A stretch of DNA of 64,000 nucleotides. It comes from Caballeronia sp. dw_19 (GTDB lineage Bacteria; Pseudomonadota; Gammaproteobacteria; Burkholderiales; Burkholderiaceae). Within the stretch, counting starts at the first letter, position 1. The number at the start of each line of letters is the position of its first letter. Shown piece after piece: positions 7,952 to 17,813 of the stretch. The DNA lies in NCBI RefSeq assembly GCF_018449515.1, contig NZ_JAAVUQ010000007.1:186001-250000 (forward strand), in the 5' to 3' direction. Made by a program: the position numbers and the translations under genes. The notes beneath the pieces were generated by a model. The model did not search any database, had not been told where the DNA came from, and saw only the letters and a list, made by a program, of their open reading frames with translations.

Positions 7952-9340
7952 CTAGTCGCCGTAGAAATTCTGCGCACCGGCAAAATTCTCGAACTTCGTG
8001 TATTGACCCTGGAACGTGAGTCGAATGGGACCGATCGGACCGTTACGCTGCTTACCTATGATGATCTCGGCCGTGCCTTTGTCCGGGCTATCCGGGTTGT
8101 AGACTTCGTCGCGATAAATGAACAAAATCACGTCCGCGTCCTGTTCGATAGCGCCGGACTCACGCAAATCGGACATGATCGGGCGTTTGTTTGGACGCTG
8201 CTCCAATCCGCGATTCAACTGCGAAAGCGCCATCACGGGAACGTCCAGTTCCTTGGCGAGACTTTTGAGTGAACGCGAGATTTCCGAGATTTCGGTCGCG
8301 CGGTTTTCACCGGCAGAACCGGAACCGGACATGAGCTGCAAATAATCCACGATAATCAGGCCCAGCTTGCCGCATTGCCGTGCCAGACGGCGCGAGCGCG
8401 AGCGTAACTCCATCGGGTTCAGACCACCCGTTTCATCGATAAAGATCTGCGCCTCGCTCATTTTCTGCACAGCATGCGTGAGCTTCGGCCAGTCTTCATC
8501 GGTGAGACGGCCGGTACGCATTCTGTGCTGATCCAAACGGCCCACCGAACCCAGCATACGCATGGTGAGCTGCGTGCCCGGCATTTCCATTGAGAACACG
8601 GCAACCGGAAGGCCATATTCAACGGCCACGTATTCACCGATATTCATCGAAAACGCAGTTTTACCCATCGACGGCCGGCCCGCCACGATGATCAGCTCAC
8701 CGCCGTGCATACCCGATGTCATGCGGTCCAGATCGACAAAACCCGTTGGCGTGCCAGTCACATCGCTAGGATTCGCAGTGTGATAAAGCGTGTCGATGCG
8801 CTCGACCACCTGCGTGAGCAACGGCCCGATCTCGAGAAAACCCTGCGTGCCGCGCGCGCCACTTTCTGCGATCGAGAACACCTTCGCCTCGGCCTCGTCC
8901 AGCAACTGGCGCACTTCCTTGCCTTGCGGATTAAAGGCGTCGGCGGAAATTTCATCTGCGACCGATACCAGACGGCGCAACACCGCCCGATCCCGGACGA
9001 TTTCCGCATAACGGCGAATGTTCGCGGCGCTCGGCGTGTTCTGCGCGAGCGCGTTCAGGTACGCCAGGCCGCCCACCTCTTCGGCCTTGCCGGTGTTCGT
9101 CAGCGCCTCGTAGACGGTGATCACGTCGGCCGGGCGCGTGGTCGCGATCAGCTTGCCGATCGCCTCGTAAATGATCCGATGGTCGTAGCGGTAGAAATCG
9201 CCATGCGACATCACGTCCGCAATACGGTCCCATGCGGCGTTATCCAGCAGCAAGCCGCCAATGACGGACTGCTCGGCTTCGATGGAATGCGGCGGGACCT
9301 TCAGCGCATCCAGTTGGGGATCTTTCGACGGTGCGTTCAT
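7952..9340 (-). CDS. dnaB: Replicative DNA helicase DnaB (chromosomal copy)
   Basis: A 462-residue protein of usual DnaB length. The N-terminal helical domain starts with PPHSIEAEQSVIGGLL. The RecA-like domain has Walker A GRPSMGKT at 221-228, a Walker B-type IIVDYLQLM and the C-terminal MSDLRESGAIEQDADV motif. It unwinds DNA ahead of the replisome as a hexamer on the lagging strand. It follows the rpsF-priB-rpsR-rplI operon in the same direction but is separated from rplI by a terminator. A second, divergent DnaB is encoded in the mobile element at 49253-50620. Confidence 0.96.
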   Translation of the reverse strand: MNAPSKDPQLDALKVPPHSIEAEQSVIGGLLLDNAAWDRIADVMSHGDFYRYDHRIIYEAIGKLIATTRPADVITVYEALTNTGKAEEVGGLAYLNALAQNTPSAANIRRYAEIVRDRAVLRRLVSVADEISADAFNPQGKEVRQLLDEAEAKVFSIAESGARGTQGFLEIGPLLTQVVERIDTLYHTANPSDVTGTPTGFVDLDRMTSGMHGGELIIVAGRPSMGKTAFSMNIGEYVAVEYGLPVAVFSMEMPGTQLTMRMLGSVGRLDQHRMRTGRLTDEDWPKLTHAVQKMSEAQIFIDETGGLNPMELRSRSRRLARQCGKLGLIIVDYLQLMSGSGSAGENRATEISEISRSLKSLAKELDVPVMALSQLNRGLEQRPNKRPIMSDLRESGAIEQDADVILFIYRDEVYNPDSPDKGTAEIIIGKQRNGPIGPIRLTFQGQYTKFENFAGAQNFYGD

Positions 9341-9388
9341 GGGGAGGAATTATCGGCGAAATGACGGAGCGAAGGGAGATGGAAAAAC

Positions 9389-9420
9389 AAAAAAGGCGGG
9401 AACCGTTGAGGGTTCCCGCC
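9389..9420 (-). terminator. Intrinsic terminator of the rpsF-rplI operon
   Basis: Read on the minus strand, GGCGGGAACC pairs with GGTTCCCGCC around a 6-base loop and is followed by six Ts. It lies 60 bp past the rplI stop codon and before dnaB. Confidence 0.92.
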
Positions 9421-9480
9421 CTTCTTTTACCGCATTACTTTTGGCTTCGCGGCAGGGGCTAAGCCCGGCCAGCGAGACAC

Positions 9481-9936
9481 TTAAGCGTGTTCGCCCAGCA
9501 CCGACACCGTCACGTCGACAACTACGTCGGTGTGCAGTGCAACCTGGATGGCGTGATCGCCAACCAGCTTCAGCGGGCCGTCGGCCAGACGCACTTGCGA
9601 CTTTTCGACTTCGGCCAGGCCTTGCTTCTTCAGCGCTTCGGCGATGTCCGCGTTCGTCACCGAACCGAACAAACGACCGTCGACGCCAGCCTTTTGCGAG
9701 ATCTGAACGGTCGCGCCGCTCAGCTTTTCGCCCAGGGCCGTAGCGGCTGCCAGCTTTTCAGCGGCAACTTTTTCCAGATCGGCGCGGCGCACTTCGAATT
9801 CCGCGATTGCGTCTTTCGTTGCACGGCGGGCCTTCTTGCCCGGGATCAGGAAGTTACGTGCGTAACCGTCCTTGACACGAACGATGTCGCCCAGGTTGCC
9901 CAGGTTGACGACTTTTTCCAAAAGAATGATTTGCAT
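9481..9936 (-). CDS. rplI: 50S ribosomal protein L9
   Basis: A 151-residue protein beginning [19 protein letters not shown] with the L9 signature [13 protein letters not shown], a long connecting helix and a C-terminal rRNA-binding domain. It binds 23S rRNA at the base of the L1 stalk. Last gene of the rpsF-priB-rpsR-rplI operon, 28 bp after rpsR. Confidence 0.98.
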   Translation of the reverse strand: MQIILLEKVVNLGNLGDIVRVKDGYARNFLIPGKKARRATKDAIAEFEVRRADLEKVAAEKLAAATALGEKLSGATVQISQKAGVDGRLFGSVTNADIAEALKKQGLAEVEKSQVRLADGPLKLVGDHAIQVALHTDVVVDVTVSVLGEHA

Positions 9937-9964
9937 TTGGCTTTTTCCTTATTGCGTCGTCTGA

Positions 9965-10240
9965 TTAGGCCTTGTGCAGGTCGGTGTACGGCAGCAGCGC
10001 GAGAAAACGAGCGCGCTTGATAGCCGTATCGAGCTGACGTTGGTAGTGAGCCTTCGTTCCTGTCAGACGAGCCGGCGTGATCTTGCCGTTCTCACCAACG
10101 AAGTCCTTCAGCGTTTCCGTGTCCTTGTAGTCGATGGTCTCGACATTGGCCGCGGTGAAACGGCAGAACTTCTTGCGCTTGAAGAGCGGGTTTTGTTGCT
10201 GACGACGTTTGTCGAATTTCTTACCAGTCGGGCGGGGCAT
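9965..10240 (-). CDS. rpsR: 30S ribosomal protein S18
   Basis: A 91-residue basic protein with the S18 core ([46 protein letters not shown]). It binds the 30S platform with S6. The ATG at 10240 ([16 protein letters not shown]) gives the known betaproteobacterial length; the longer open frame upstream overlaps priB and is not S18. It starts 2 bp after the priB stop, so the two are probably translationally coupled. Confidence 0.98.
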   Translation of the reverse strand: MPRPTGKKFDKRRQQQNPLFKRKKFCRFTAANVETIDYKDTETLKDFVGENGKITPARLTGTKAHYQRQLDTAIKRARFLALLPYTDLHKA

Positions 10241-10242
10241 GT

Positions 10243-10542
10243 TCAGTCCTTTCCAATATCCTGCAATTCTGTGATGTGAAACACCAGGGTTCGCGCGTTG
10301 CGGCTTTTCTTCGCCATGAAGCCCGTGAAGAGCGTTTCTACGCCCATCGTGAGGCCTTCCAGCTTGCCGCTCGCAGCACCGGCCGCGACCGCCGGAAGAG
10401 TCAGTTCGATTTGCCGGGCAATGCCCGCTTCGACGACTTCCGTACGGTGATGCAACGTGCAACTCGCTATGGGGACGCCGGCGGGGGTGTACCGCACCGG
10501 TTCTCGCTCCACAACGCTTGCTGTCAGTTGCAGCCGGTTCAC
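10243..10542 (-). CDS. priB: Primosomal replication protein N (PriB)
   Basis: A 99-residue single OB-fold protein related to SSB ([22 protein letters not shown]...). PriB joins PriA in reloading DnaB at stalled forks. The position between rpsF and rpsR is the classic PriB location and confirms the call. It is followed almost directly by rpsR. Confidence 0.95.
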   Translation of the reverse strand: MNRLQLTASVVEREPVRYTPAGVPIASCTLHHRTEVVEAGIARQIELTLPAVAAGAASGKLEGLTMGVETLFTGFMAKKSRNARTLVFHITELQDIGKD

Positions 10543-10585
10543 TTGATTCCTGGTGACGCGACGACCTTAAAAGTCGCCTTCTTGA

Positions 10586-10987
10586 TTAGTTTGCCTGCGA
10601 GCTTGCGGCCGGAGCTGCATGAGCTTCAGTCGACGGCTGGCTGGCCGCCTTCTTGGCTTCTTCGCGGTGAACTTCCTTCATCATCGGCGACGGGCCGGTT
10701 TCGGCCTTCTTCAGCTTGACGATGAGGTGACGCAGCACAGCGTCGTTGAACTTGAACGCGTGTTCCAGTTCTTCGAGCGTTTCCTGGCTGCATTCAATGT
10801 TCATGCACACGTAGTGAGCCTTCGCAAGCTTCTCGATCATGTAAGCCAGCTGACGGCGGCCCCAGTCTTCGATGCGATGGATCGAACCACCGTGTGTTGT
10901 GATCGTGGTTTTGTACCGTTCGATCATGGCGGGCACTTGCTCGCTTTGATCCGGATGCACGATAAATACGATTTCGTAATGACGCAT
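10586..10987 (-). CDS. rpsF: 30S ribosomal protein S6
   Basis: A 133-residue protein with the S6 start [18 protein letters not shown] and the block [14 protein letters not shown]. The C-terminal tail is Ala/Ser/Glu-rich, as in other Burkholderiaceae. The ATG at 10987 has AAGGAG 6 bases upstream; the frame continues upstream but without a fitting start. First gene of the operon with priB, rpsR and rplI. Confidence 0.98.
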   Translation of the reverse strand: MRHYEIVFIVHPDQSEQVPAMIERYKTTITTHGGSIHRIEDWGRRQLAYMIEKLAKAHYVCMNIECSQETLEELEHAFKFNDAVLRHLIVKLKKAETGPSPMMKEVHREEAKKAASQPSTEAHAAPAASSQAN

Positions 10988-11161
10988 TGTTACTCCTTGA
11001 GGATATAAAGCCACCCGGGCGTCGGACCGGTGCGGCAAGAGAGAAGCCAGCGATTATAGCGAGATACGGCCGGTCACACAACTGATTTACGCATTTCGCG
11101 TATTACTTCCGCTGTGTTTTCAATGGCTTAGCACTCATGCATGCCTGAGCGGCCCGGAAAC

Positions 11162-12073
11162 TCACCTTTCGCGGCTCCAGTAATCCGGCTGGGCGTAGAT
11201 TTTCTTCAAATAATCAATGAAGTAGCGCACTTTCGCCGGCACGTAGCGCTGCTGCGGATAGACCGCGAGGATGTCGTAATCGGGCAGCGCGAACTCGTCA
11301 AGAACGGTTTCCAGCTCGCCATTTGCCAGTTGACGCTGGATTTCCCACGTCGAGCGCCAGCCAAGCCCATGCCCTTCCGATACCCAGCGGTGGAGCAATT
11401 CGCCGTCGTTGCAATCCAGATTGCCCGAGACACGCACCGTCGCAAGTTTACCGTTGCGGCGGAAATACCAGCCGCGATTTTGCCCACCCTGCAAATTGAA
11501 CGCGAGACAGTTGTGACGCGGCAGGTCATCGAGCGATTTCGGCTTGCCGTGCTTCTTGAAATACGCGGGCGTGCCGCAGACCACGCGGCGGTTATCGGCG
11601 AGCTTCACGGCAACGAAGTTCTGATCGACCGCCCCGCCTATGCGGATCGACAGGTCGTAACCCTCGCGGATCAGGTCGGCGACGCGGTCGTTCAGGTTGA
11701 ACGACATCTGTAACGCGGGTTTGTCGACGAGAAAACCTGGCGCGTGAGGCGCCACGTGCATTCGTCCGAAGGCCGCCGGGGCGGAGACGATCAGGTGGCC
11801 ATCGACGGTGCGCTGGCCGTCGGCGAGCTCGTCTTCGGCCTGATTCCAGTCCGCCAGCAGTCCACGGCAGCGTTCAAGGAACGCCGCGCCCTCCTCGCTT
11901 ACCACCAGACGGCGCGTGGAGCGGTACATCAGCTTGACGCCCAGACGCTTCTCCAACGCATCAATACGCCGCCCCAAAATGACTGGCGACACCCCCTCCT
12001 CCAGCGCCGCAGCAGCCAGACTGCCGGCCTCGGCGACCTTCACGAACGTCTCAATCTGCCTGAAGCGGTCCAT
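11162..12073 (-). CDS. LysR family transcriptional regulator, divergent from gcl
   Basis: A 303-residue LTTR. The N-terminal winged HTH (RFRQIETFVKVAEAGSLAAA) is followed by a periplasmic-binding-like effector domain. The ATG at 12073 is chosen because GGAGG lies just upstream; an in-frame ATG at 12088 lacks such a site. It is divergent from the gcl-hyi-glxR operon with about 150 bp between start codons, so it probably controls glyoxylate/allantoin-type metabolism; the effector is not known from sequence. Short distance to rpsF is incidental (174 bp). Confidence 0.88.
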   Translation of the reverse strand: MDRFRQIETFVKVAEAGSLAAAALEEGVSPVILGRRIDALEKRLGVKLMYRSTRRLVVSEEGAAFLERCRGLLADWNQAEDELADGQRTVDGHLIVSAPAAFGRMHVAPHAPGFLVDKPALQMSFNLNDRVADLIREGYDLSIRIGGAVDQNFVAVKLADNRRVVCGTPAYFKKHGKPKSLDDLPRHNCLAFNLQGGQNRGWYFRRNGKLATVRVSGNLDCNDGELLHRWVSEGHGLGWRSTWEIQRQLANGELETVLDEFALPDYDILAVYPQQRYVPAKVRYFIDYLKKIYAQPDYWSRER

Positions 12074-12102
12074 TTTCTTGGCCTCCATTGCTCATTCATT
12101 CC

Positions 12103-12115
12103 ATACTTTTTGTAT
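12103..12115. promoter_or_regulatory. Candidate LysR operator
   Basis: ATAC-TTTTT-GTAT is a short palindrome of the T-N11-A type bound by LysR regulators. It lies between the LysR gene and gcl, 30 bp upstream of the regulator start. Confidence 0.45.
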
Positions 12116-12227
12116 CGGATCAAACGACTCTGGCTGATCTTATCAACACTCCCGCATACGCATAAAGTCCCCTTAACGACATTGCGCAACGGCGCGATGC
12201 AGCAGAACACAATGGAAGGAGACACTC

Positions 12228-14003
12228 ATGACAAAAATGCGAGCAGTCGACGCAGCCGTTCTCGTGCTGGAAAAAGAAGGGATCGAAATGGCGTTCGGCG
12301 TTCCGGGCGCGGCGATCAACCCGTTCTACTCCGCCCTGCAACGGGCCGGCAGCATCGGCCACGTGCTGGCGCGCCACGTGGAAGGTGCGTCGCATATGGC
12401 CGAAGGTTATACGCGGGCGGCACCGGGAAATATCGGCGTGTGTATTGGCACGTCGGGACCGGCTGGAACGGACATGATCACCGGGCTGTATTCCGCCCAG
12501 GCCGATTCCATCCCGATCCTCGCGATCACAGGCCAGGCGCCGCGTGCGCGTCTGTATAAAGAAGACTTCCAGGCCGTCGATATTGAATCGATCGCCAAGC
12601 CGGTGACCAAGTGGGCGGTGACCGTGCGCGAACCGGCGCTCGTGCCGCGCGTGTTCCAACAAGCATTCCACCTGATGCGCTCAGGCCGTCCGGGTCCGGT
12701 GCTGGTCGATTTGCCGATCGACGTGCAACTCGCGGAAATCGAATTCGATATCGACACGTACGAACCCCTGCCCGTCTACAAGCCCAAAGCAACGCGCGCT
12801 CAGATCGAGAAAGCGCTGGCGATGCTGACAGCCTCCGAGCGGCCGTTGATCGTGTCCGGCGGCGGCGTGCTGAACGCGGCGGCCGAGGATCTGCTGGTCG
12901 AGTTCGCTGAAATCATGAACGTGCCGGTGATCCCCACGCTGATGAGCTGGGGCGCAATCCCCGACGACCATCCGCTGATGGCCGGCATGTGCGGTTTGCA
13001 AACGGCGCATCGCTACGGGAACGCTTCGATGCTCGCATCCGATTTCGTGCTGGGCATCGGCAATCGCTGGGCGAACCGTCACACGGGCAGCGTCGAGGTT
13101 TATACGAAGGGCCGTACGTTTGTGCACGTGGACATTGAACCGACGCAGATCGGCCGCGTGTTCGGTCCGGATCTGGGCATTGTCTCCGACGCTAAATTCG
13201 CGCTCGAATTGTTCGTTGAAGTGGCGCGTGAATGGAAGGCCGCGGGCAAGCTGAAGGATCGCGGCACGTGGGTCGGCGAGTGCCAGGAACGCAAGCGCAC
13301 CATGCATCGCAAGACGCACTTCGACAACGTGCCGATGAAACCGCAACGCGTCTACGAAGAAATGAACAAGGTCTTCGGCCGCGATACCTGCTACGTCTCG
13401 ACGATCGGTCTGTCGCAGATCGCCGGCGCGCAGTTCCTGCATGTGTACAAGGCGCGCAACTGGATCAATTGCGGTCAGGCCGGTCCGCTCGGCTGGACCA
13501 TTCCGGCGGCGCTCGGTGTTCGTGCAGCGGACCCGCAACGGCCGATCGTCGCGCTCTCGGGCGATTACGACTTCCAGTTCATGATCGAAGAACTTGCGGT
13601 TGGTGCGCAATTCCGGCTGCCGTACATCCATGTGGTGGTGAACAACTCGTACCTCGGCCTGATCCGTCAGGCGCAACGCGGCTTCGATATGGACTACTGC
13701 GTCCAGCTTGCCTTCGAGAACATCAATGCACCCGATCTGAACGGTTATGGCGTCGATCACGTCGCCGTGGCCGAAGGACTTGGCTGCAAGGCAGTGCGCG
13801 TGTTCAATCCGGAAGACCTCGCTCCCGCCCTTCGCAAGGCCCAGGGAATGCTCGCGGAATTCGGCGTGCCGATCATTGTTGAAGTGATCCTCGAGCGCGT
13901 GACGAACATCGCGATGGGCACGGAGATCGATGCGATCAACGAATTCGAACCGCTCGCCGAAAGCGAGCAGGACGCACCGACGGCCATTGCGCATAACGCC
14001 TGA
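12228..14003 (+). CDS. gcl: Glyoxylate carboligase (tartronate-semialdehyde synthase)
   Basis: A 591-residue ThDP enzyme, close to the 593 of E. coli Gcl. It condenses two glyoxylates to tartronate semialdehyde and CO2 in the glycerate pathway. The diagnostic feature is visible: residue 51 in RHVEGA is Val rather than the Glu conserved in other ThDP enzymes, as known for Gcl. The ThDP-binding [14 protein letters not shown]...NNSYLGLIR block lies in the C-terminal domain. AAGGAG precedes the ATG. First gene of the gcl-hyi-glxR operon (gaps of 15 and 18 bp). Confidence 0.96.
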   Translation: MTKMRAVDAAVLVLEKEGIEMAFGVPGAAINPFYSALQRAGSIGHVLARHVEGASHMAEGYTRAAPGNIGVCIGTSGPAGTDMITGLYSAQADSIPILAITGQAPRARLYKEDFQAVDIESIAKPVTKWAVTVREPALVPRVFQQAFHLMRSGRPGPVLVDLPIDVQLAEIEFDIDTYEPLPVYKPKATRAQIEKALAMLTASERPLIVSGGGVLNAAAEDLLVEFAEIMNVPVIPTLMSWGAIPDDHPLMAGMCGLQTAHRYGNASMLASDFVLGIGNRWANRHTGSVEVYTKGRTFVHVDIEPTQIGRVFGPDLGIVSDAKFALELFVEVAREWKAAGKLKDRGTWVGECQERKRTMHRKTHFDNVPMKPQRVYEEMNKVFGRDTCYVSTIGLSQIAGAQFLHVYKARNWINCGQAGPLGWTIPAALGVRAADPQRPIVALSGDYDFQFMIEELAVGAQFRLPYIHVVVNNSYLGLIRQAQRGFDMDYCVQLAFENINAPDLNGYGVDHVAVAEGLGCKAVRVFNPEDLAPALRKAQGMLAEFGVPIIVEVILERVTNIAMGTEIDAINEFEPLAESEQDAPTAIAHNA

Positions 14004-14018
14004 GAGAGAACAAAAACC

Positions 14019-14822
14019 ATGCCGAAATTTGCTGCAAACCTGACCATGCTGTTCAACGAAGTGCCGTTCCTTGACCGCTTTGCGGCGGCGTCGGAGGCGG
14101 GCTTCGAGGCGGTTGAATTTCTGTTCCCGTATCCGTATGCAGCGGCCGATCTGCGTCAACGACTGGACGCCAACAATCTTCAGCTCGTGCTGCATAACTT
14201 GCCGGCCGGGAATTGGGAAGGCGGCGAGCGTGGCATCGCGTGCCTGCCCGATCGTCGAGAGGAATTTCGTGAGGGCGTAACGCGGGCGATCGAATACGCC
14301 AAGGCACTGAACGTGCCGCAACTGAATTGTCTCGTCGGCATTCCAACGGCTTCGGTGAGCCGTGAGGAAGCGCGGGCGACGATCGTTGAAAATTTGAAGT
14401 TCGCCGCCGCCGCATTGAAGAAAGAAGGCATCAAGCTGCTGGTCGAGCCGTGCAATCACTTCGATATCCCCGGCTTCGCGCTGAACCGGTCGCAGGAAGG
14501 ACTCGACGTGATTCGCGACGTAGGGTCGGACAACCTGTTCCTGCAATACGACATCTATCACATGCAGCGCATGGAAGGCGAATTGGCTGCCACGATCAAG
14601 CGCAACCTGCCATCGATTGCGCATATTCAGCTGGCCGATAACCCCGGCCGCAATGAACCGGGTACGGGCGAGATCAACTATCCGTTCCTGTTCTCGTGGC
14701 TCGATTCGCTTGGCTACGACGGCTGGATTGGTTGCGAGTACAAACCGCGCGGCACGACTGCGGCCGGCCTTGGCTGGCTTCAGGAAATCGCTGGCCTGAA
14801 GACTGCACGCGCAGTGGCATAA
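14019..14822 (+). CDS. hyi: Hydroxypyruvate isomerase
   Basis: A 267-residue TIM-barrel protein of the AP-endonuclease 2/xylose isomerase-like superfamily (MPKFAANLTMLFNEVPFLDRF; LVEPCNHFDIPGF; LQYDIYHMQRMEG; HIQLADNPGRNEPGTGEI). It interconverts hydroxypyruvate and tartronate semialdehyde, linking to the product of gcl. Glu and His residues in the listed motifs match the metal/catalytic positions of the family. It lies between gcl and glxR. Confidence 0.94.
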   Translation: MPKFAANLTMLFNEVPFLDRFAAASEAGFEAVEFLFPYPYAAADLRQRLDANNLQLVLHNLPAGNWEGGERGIACLPDRREEFREGVTRAIEYAKALNVPQLNCLVGIPTASVSREEARATIVENLKFAAAALKKEGIKLLVEPCNHFDIPGFALNRSQEGLDVIRDVGSDNLFLQYDIYHMQRMEGELAATIKRNLPSIAHIQLADNPGRNEPGTGEINYPFLFSWLDSLGYDGWIGCEYKPRGTTAAGLGWLQEIAGLKTARAVA

Positions 14823-14840
14823 CTGGAGGAGACACGCATA

Positions 14841-15722
14841 ATGGCAACAATCGGATTTATCGGCCTTGGCATCATGGGCGCGCACATGGCGCGCAATTTG
14901 AAGAAAGCTGGCCATTCGCTAGTGCTGAACGGCGCGTACCCTGTGCCGGACGACCTGCGCTCGCTAGGCAAAGTAGCTGCCAGCTCGACCGACGTTGCGC
15001 GGGCAAGCGAAATCATCATCATCATGGTGCCGGACACGCCCGATGTCGCTAACGTCCTCTTTGCAGAAGACGGCGTGGCGAAGGGACTCGAGAAAGGCCA
15101 GCTCGTGATCGACATGAGCTCCATCTCGCCGCTCGAAACGCAAGCGTTCGCCAAGAAAATCAACGCGCTAGGCTGCGATTATCTCGATGCACCCGTGTCA
15201 GGCGGCGAAGTCGGCGCACGTGAAGCTTCATTGACGATTATGGTCGGTGGCCCGGAAGCGGCGTTCGAGCGCGCAAAGCCACTCTTTGATGTCATGGGCA
15301 AGAACGTGACGCTCATCGGCGATAACGGCGCGGGACAAACGTGCAAGGTCGCGAACCAGATTATCGTGGCGTTGAACATTGAAGCAGTCGCCGAAGCGTT
15401 GCTGTTCGCTTCAAAGTCCGGTGCGGATCCGGAGCGCGTGCGGCGTGCGTTGATGGGCGGTTTTGCGGCATCGCGGATCCTGGAAGTTCATGGCGAGCGC
15501 ATGACCAAGCGTACGTTCAATCCGGGCTTTCGGATCGAATTGCATCAGAAGGATCTGAACCTCGCGCTGGAAAGTGCGAAGAAACTCGGTCTTGCTTTGC
15601 CGCACACGGCCAGCGCGCAGCAGTTGTTCAGCGTGTGCGTGGCAAACGGCGGACGCGAGTGGGATCACTCGGGAATGGTGAAGGCACTGGAACTGATGTC
15701 GAATCATCAGGTTACCGAATGA
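14841..15722 (+). CDS. glxR: 2-hydroxy-3-oxopropionate reductase (tartronate semialdehyde reductase)
   Basis: A 293-residue beta-hydroxyacid dehydrogenase. The N-terminal Rossmann motif is GFIGLGIMGAHMARNL, followed by the substrate-binding DAPVSGGEVGA and the catalytic Lys in GAGQTCKVANQ. It reduces tartronate semialdehyde to D-glycerate with NAD(P)H, completing the gcl pathway. GGAG precedes the ATG. Confidence 0.94.
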   Translation: MATIGFIGLGIMGAHMARNLKKAGHSLVLNGAYPVPDDLRSLGKVAASSTDVARASEIIIIMVPDTPDVANVLFAEDGVAKGLEKGQLVIDMSSISPLETQAFAKKINALGCDYLDAPVSGGEVGAREASLTIMVGGPEAAFERAKPLFDVMGKNVTLIGDNGAGQTCKVANQIIVALNIEAVAEALLFASKSGADPERVRRALMGGFAASRILEVHGERMTKRTFNPGFRIELHQKDLNLALESAKKLGLALPHTASAQQLFSVCVANGGREWDHSGMVKALELMSNHQVTE

Positions 15723-15812
15723 ACTGCTTGAAGACCGGCTGACGCGTACGTGGCGGTTACTTGACGCATAAGCATAGCCGGTTGCAGAAAGTGCAATAAA
15801 GCGGGGTCCGTC

Positions 15813-15892
15813 AAGCGGCGCCCGGTGATGACGTGGAAGCCTTGGTCGGTCAGACGTCATTGCCGGGTGTCCGCCTTGCCGGATCTTTTTTT
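15813..15892 (+). terminator. Long-stem terminator after glxR
   Basis: A long imperfect stem pairs about 15813-15834 with 15854-15876; the core CCCGG..ATGACGT pairs with ACGTCAT..CCGGG. A run of seven Ts follows shortly after (15885 on). Confidence 0.65.
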
Positions 15893-16030
15893 GTTTACGT
15901 CCTCAAAAAATGCCCATCCACACAGTTTGACAATTCCATCGGTGAAATCCGAGAACTATCGATTAGTTCTGGAGACTAAATGGCTCGGCTTTATCAGGTC
16001 GATCTACCCGGTTATTACAGGAGTTGCAAC

Positions 16031-16516
16031 ATGGGCATTTTCAGTTTCATCAAGGACGCGGGCGAAAAATTGTTCGGCGCTGTTTCAACCACGGCTCAGG
16101 CTGCGCCGACCGTTGATGTCGCCGCGCTCAACAAGACGGCAGGTGACGCAATCGCCGCCTACATCCGCACGCAAGGCTTGAGCGCCGACAACCTGCAAGT
16201 CAGCTTCGATGGCGCGTCGCATACGGTCACAGTCAGCGGCCAGGCTGCCGATCAGGCGACGAAGGAAAAGATCCTAGTGGCAGCGGGTAACGTGCAGCAT
16301 GTGGACAAGGTCGACGATCAACTGACCGTACCAACCCCCACGCCCGTTTCGCAATTTCATACGGTGGCTTCCGGCGACAATCTGTGGAAGATCGCCGACA
16401 AGTACTACGGCAACGGCGCGAAGAACGACGTGATCTTCGAAGCCAACAAACCGATGCTCAAGAGCCCGGACAAGATTTACCCGGGACAGGTTCTGCGGAT
16501 TCCCGCGCTGGCTTGA
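16031..16516 (+). CDS. BON-LysM protein, Kbp/YgaU-like
   Basis: A 161-residue protein with a BON domain (about 28-100) and a C-terminal LysM domain (about 110-158: HTVASGDNLWKIADKYYG ... IYPGQVLRIP). It matches the E. coli potassium-binding protein Kbp (YgaU) in length, domain order and the start MGIFSFIKDAGEKLF. No signal peptide is evident, as in Kbp. The ATG at 16031 follows AGGAG; an upstream in-frame start at 15980 lacks support. The gene has its own terminator. Confidence 0.9.
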   Translation: MGIFSFIKDAGEKLFGAVSTTAQAAPTVDVAALNKTAGDAIAAYIRTQGLSADNLQVSFDGASHTVTVSGQAADQATKEKILVAAGNVQHVDKVDDQLTVPTPTPVSQFHTVASGDNLWKIADKYYGNGAKNDVIFEANKPMLKSPDKIYPGQVLRIPALA

Positions 16517-16537
16517 TGACGGGTTGAATGGTTGAGT

Positions 16538-16566
16538 AAAAACGCGACCCTCGGGTCGCGTTTTTT
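16538..16566. terminator. Bidirectional intrinsic terminator
   Basis: AAAAACGCGACCC-TC-GGGTCGCGTTTTTT has A- and T-tracts on both sides and serves the Kbp-like gene on plus and the convergent gene at 16622 on minus. Confidence 0.9.
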
Positions 16567-16621
16567 GGTTCCGGGTCAACCGGTTCTATTACGGACGACA
16601 GACCGGGGCCGGCCGTGGGCG

Positions 16622-17245
16622 CTATCGAATTATCCTTTGCCAGAGCGTTGCATTCCGGACCGTACGCCTGATCGACAGTATCTGGAAAAACCCGTGTATG
16701 CCGGCCCTCAGTTCGTCCGGGTGTTCGAACTCCAGGTAAGTCACCTCACATAAATCATCGAGTTCGCGAATGAGCGTCGTTTTGATCGGAGCATGCTTCC
16801 AGACAAGAAACAGGATCGGGGAGCATCGCCCCTTGAAGATGTGATAGCTCAGCTCAAAGGCACTGCTCTCGCTCATACCAACCCTGATATTGATCAGGAC
16901 ATCGGCCTGGTCCAACAGTTTTAGCCGATAGTCACGAAAATTCTTCGGCGTGAAGGGCAAGTGACGGTCACGCTCAAACGATTCTCTGAAAGTATCGGCA
17001 CTTTCAGCGCCGGTGCCAGTGAGATAGTTGAAAGGGCAGCGCGAGTCGTTGGCGGTGTCGATTATTTGCAATATCTGTTCGACCAATCGCTGCTGCGTCT
17101 CACCCGATTCGGTGAACGGTTGCCTGATAAATAGCCTGAGTGGAGTGCCGTCCACAGAAGAGTCGGGACCGTCGGTGAGCAGCATTGGTTGCGCAAGCGA
17201 CCGATGTAGGTCCTGCAAGGAATACACAGCCATGGGATGTTTCAT
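16622..17245 (-). CDS. Unrecognised protein, possible nucleoside 2-deoxyribosyltransferase/TIR-like fold
   Basis: A 207-residue cytoplasmic protein that I do not recognise. It has alternating strands and helices. The segment LLDQADVLINIRVGMSESSAFELSYHIFKG resembles the stretch in nucleoside 2-deoxyribosyltransferase-like and TIR-like folds where a Glu follows a small-residue loop; here Glu would be in SAFELSY. A second strand, CSPILFLVWKH, follows. This is a fold impression only. The first Met or the Met at residue 5 could be the start. The gene converges with the Kbp-like gene and is followed upstream by an AT-richer gap without genes, suggesting accessory DNA. Confidence 0.5.
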   Translation of the reverse strand: MKHPMAVYSLQDLHRSLAQPMLLTDGPDSSVDGTPLRLFIRQPFTESGETQQRLVEQILQIIDTANDSRCPFNYLTGTGAESADTFRESFERDRHLPFTPKNFRDYRLKLLDQADVLINIRVGMSESSAFELSYHIFKGRCSPILFLVWKHAPIKTTLIRELDDLCEVTYLEFEHPDELRAGIHGFFQILSIRRTVRNATLWQRIIR

Positions 17246-17813
17246 TACTTATGCCGCCCATCCGGGTTGCGAACTGGCAGCCCCTATTTTTCGGGTGTTT
17301 GAAAATAAGATATTAAATAGTATTCCGAACATAATTTCAAAACCTGACGAACCATGATCTATATGTCCGCACCACACGGCTCGCTGTTCCGAGCGATCGC
17401 AAGGACTATCACTCCCGAAAACTCTTGCTCAAGTCTAGTGCATGGACCCGCACTCTCCAAGGGAATTTAACGACCATTTCGGTGCATCCAGACGCCATCG
17501 AGGCAGGGTTTCGCCCATTGAATTTTGATGTTTCATATTTTGTTCGCATTTCTAACTAATAGATCTTGCTTTCCGATCATGGTTGGATTTTCTGAAGCAA
17601 ACGTCGGTTCTGATGCGAAATACCGCCATGGCATCAACATCTGGAACGCGCGAACCCATCGTTACCTTCGCTGTTTATTTCACTCTACGGACGCTTTCGG
17701 CACGTGGCACCTGGAAAACAAGCGCTGCTGGATCTTTTTGCTTTTGCTGAAGCGCCCTATGATCTCCCACGCTATTTCGCACTGTTCCAATTACCTTCGG
17801 GAAAACCGCGCCC
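17246..17813. other. 568-bp intergenic region, AT-richer than its surroundings
   Basis: No convincing gene. A 103-codon open frame on plus (17525-17836) has no family look, Cys/Trp/His-rich composition and overlaps the next gene start, so it is not called. The region should contain promoters for both divergent flanking genes. Its composition differs from the chromosome on either side. Confidence 0.5.

Noticed and set aside
12681-14915. 744-codon open frame on minus, opposite gcl and hyi
   Set aside because: It lies wholly antisense to well-identified genes in high-GC DNA where such shadow frames are common; no family features.
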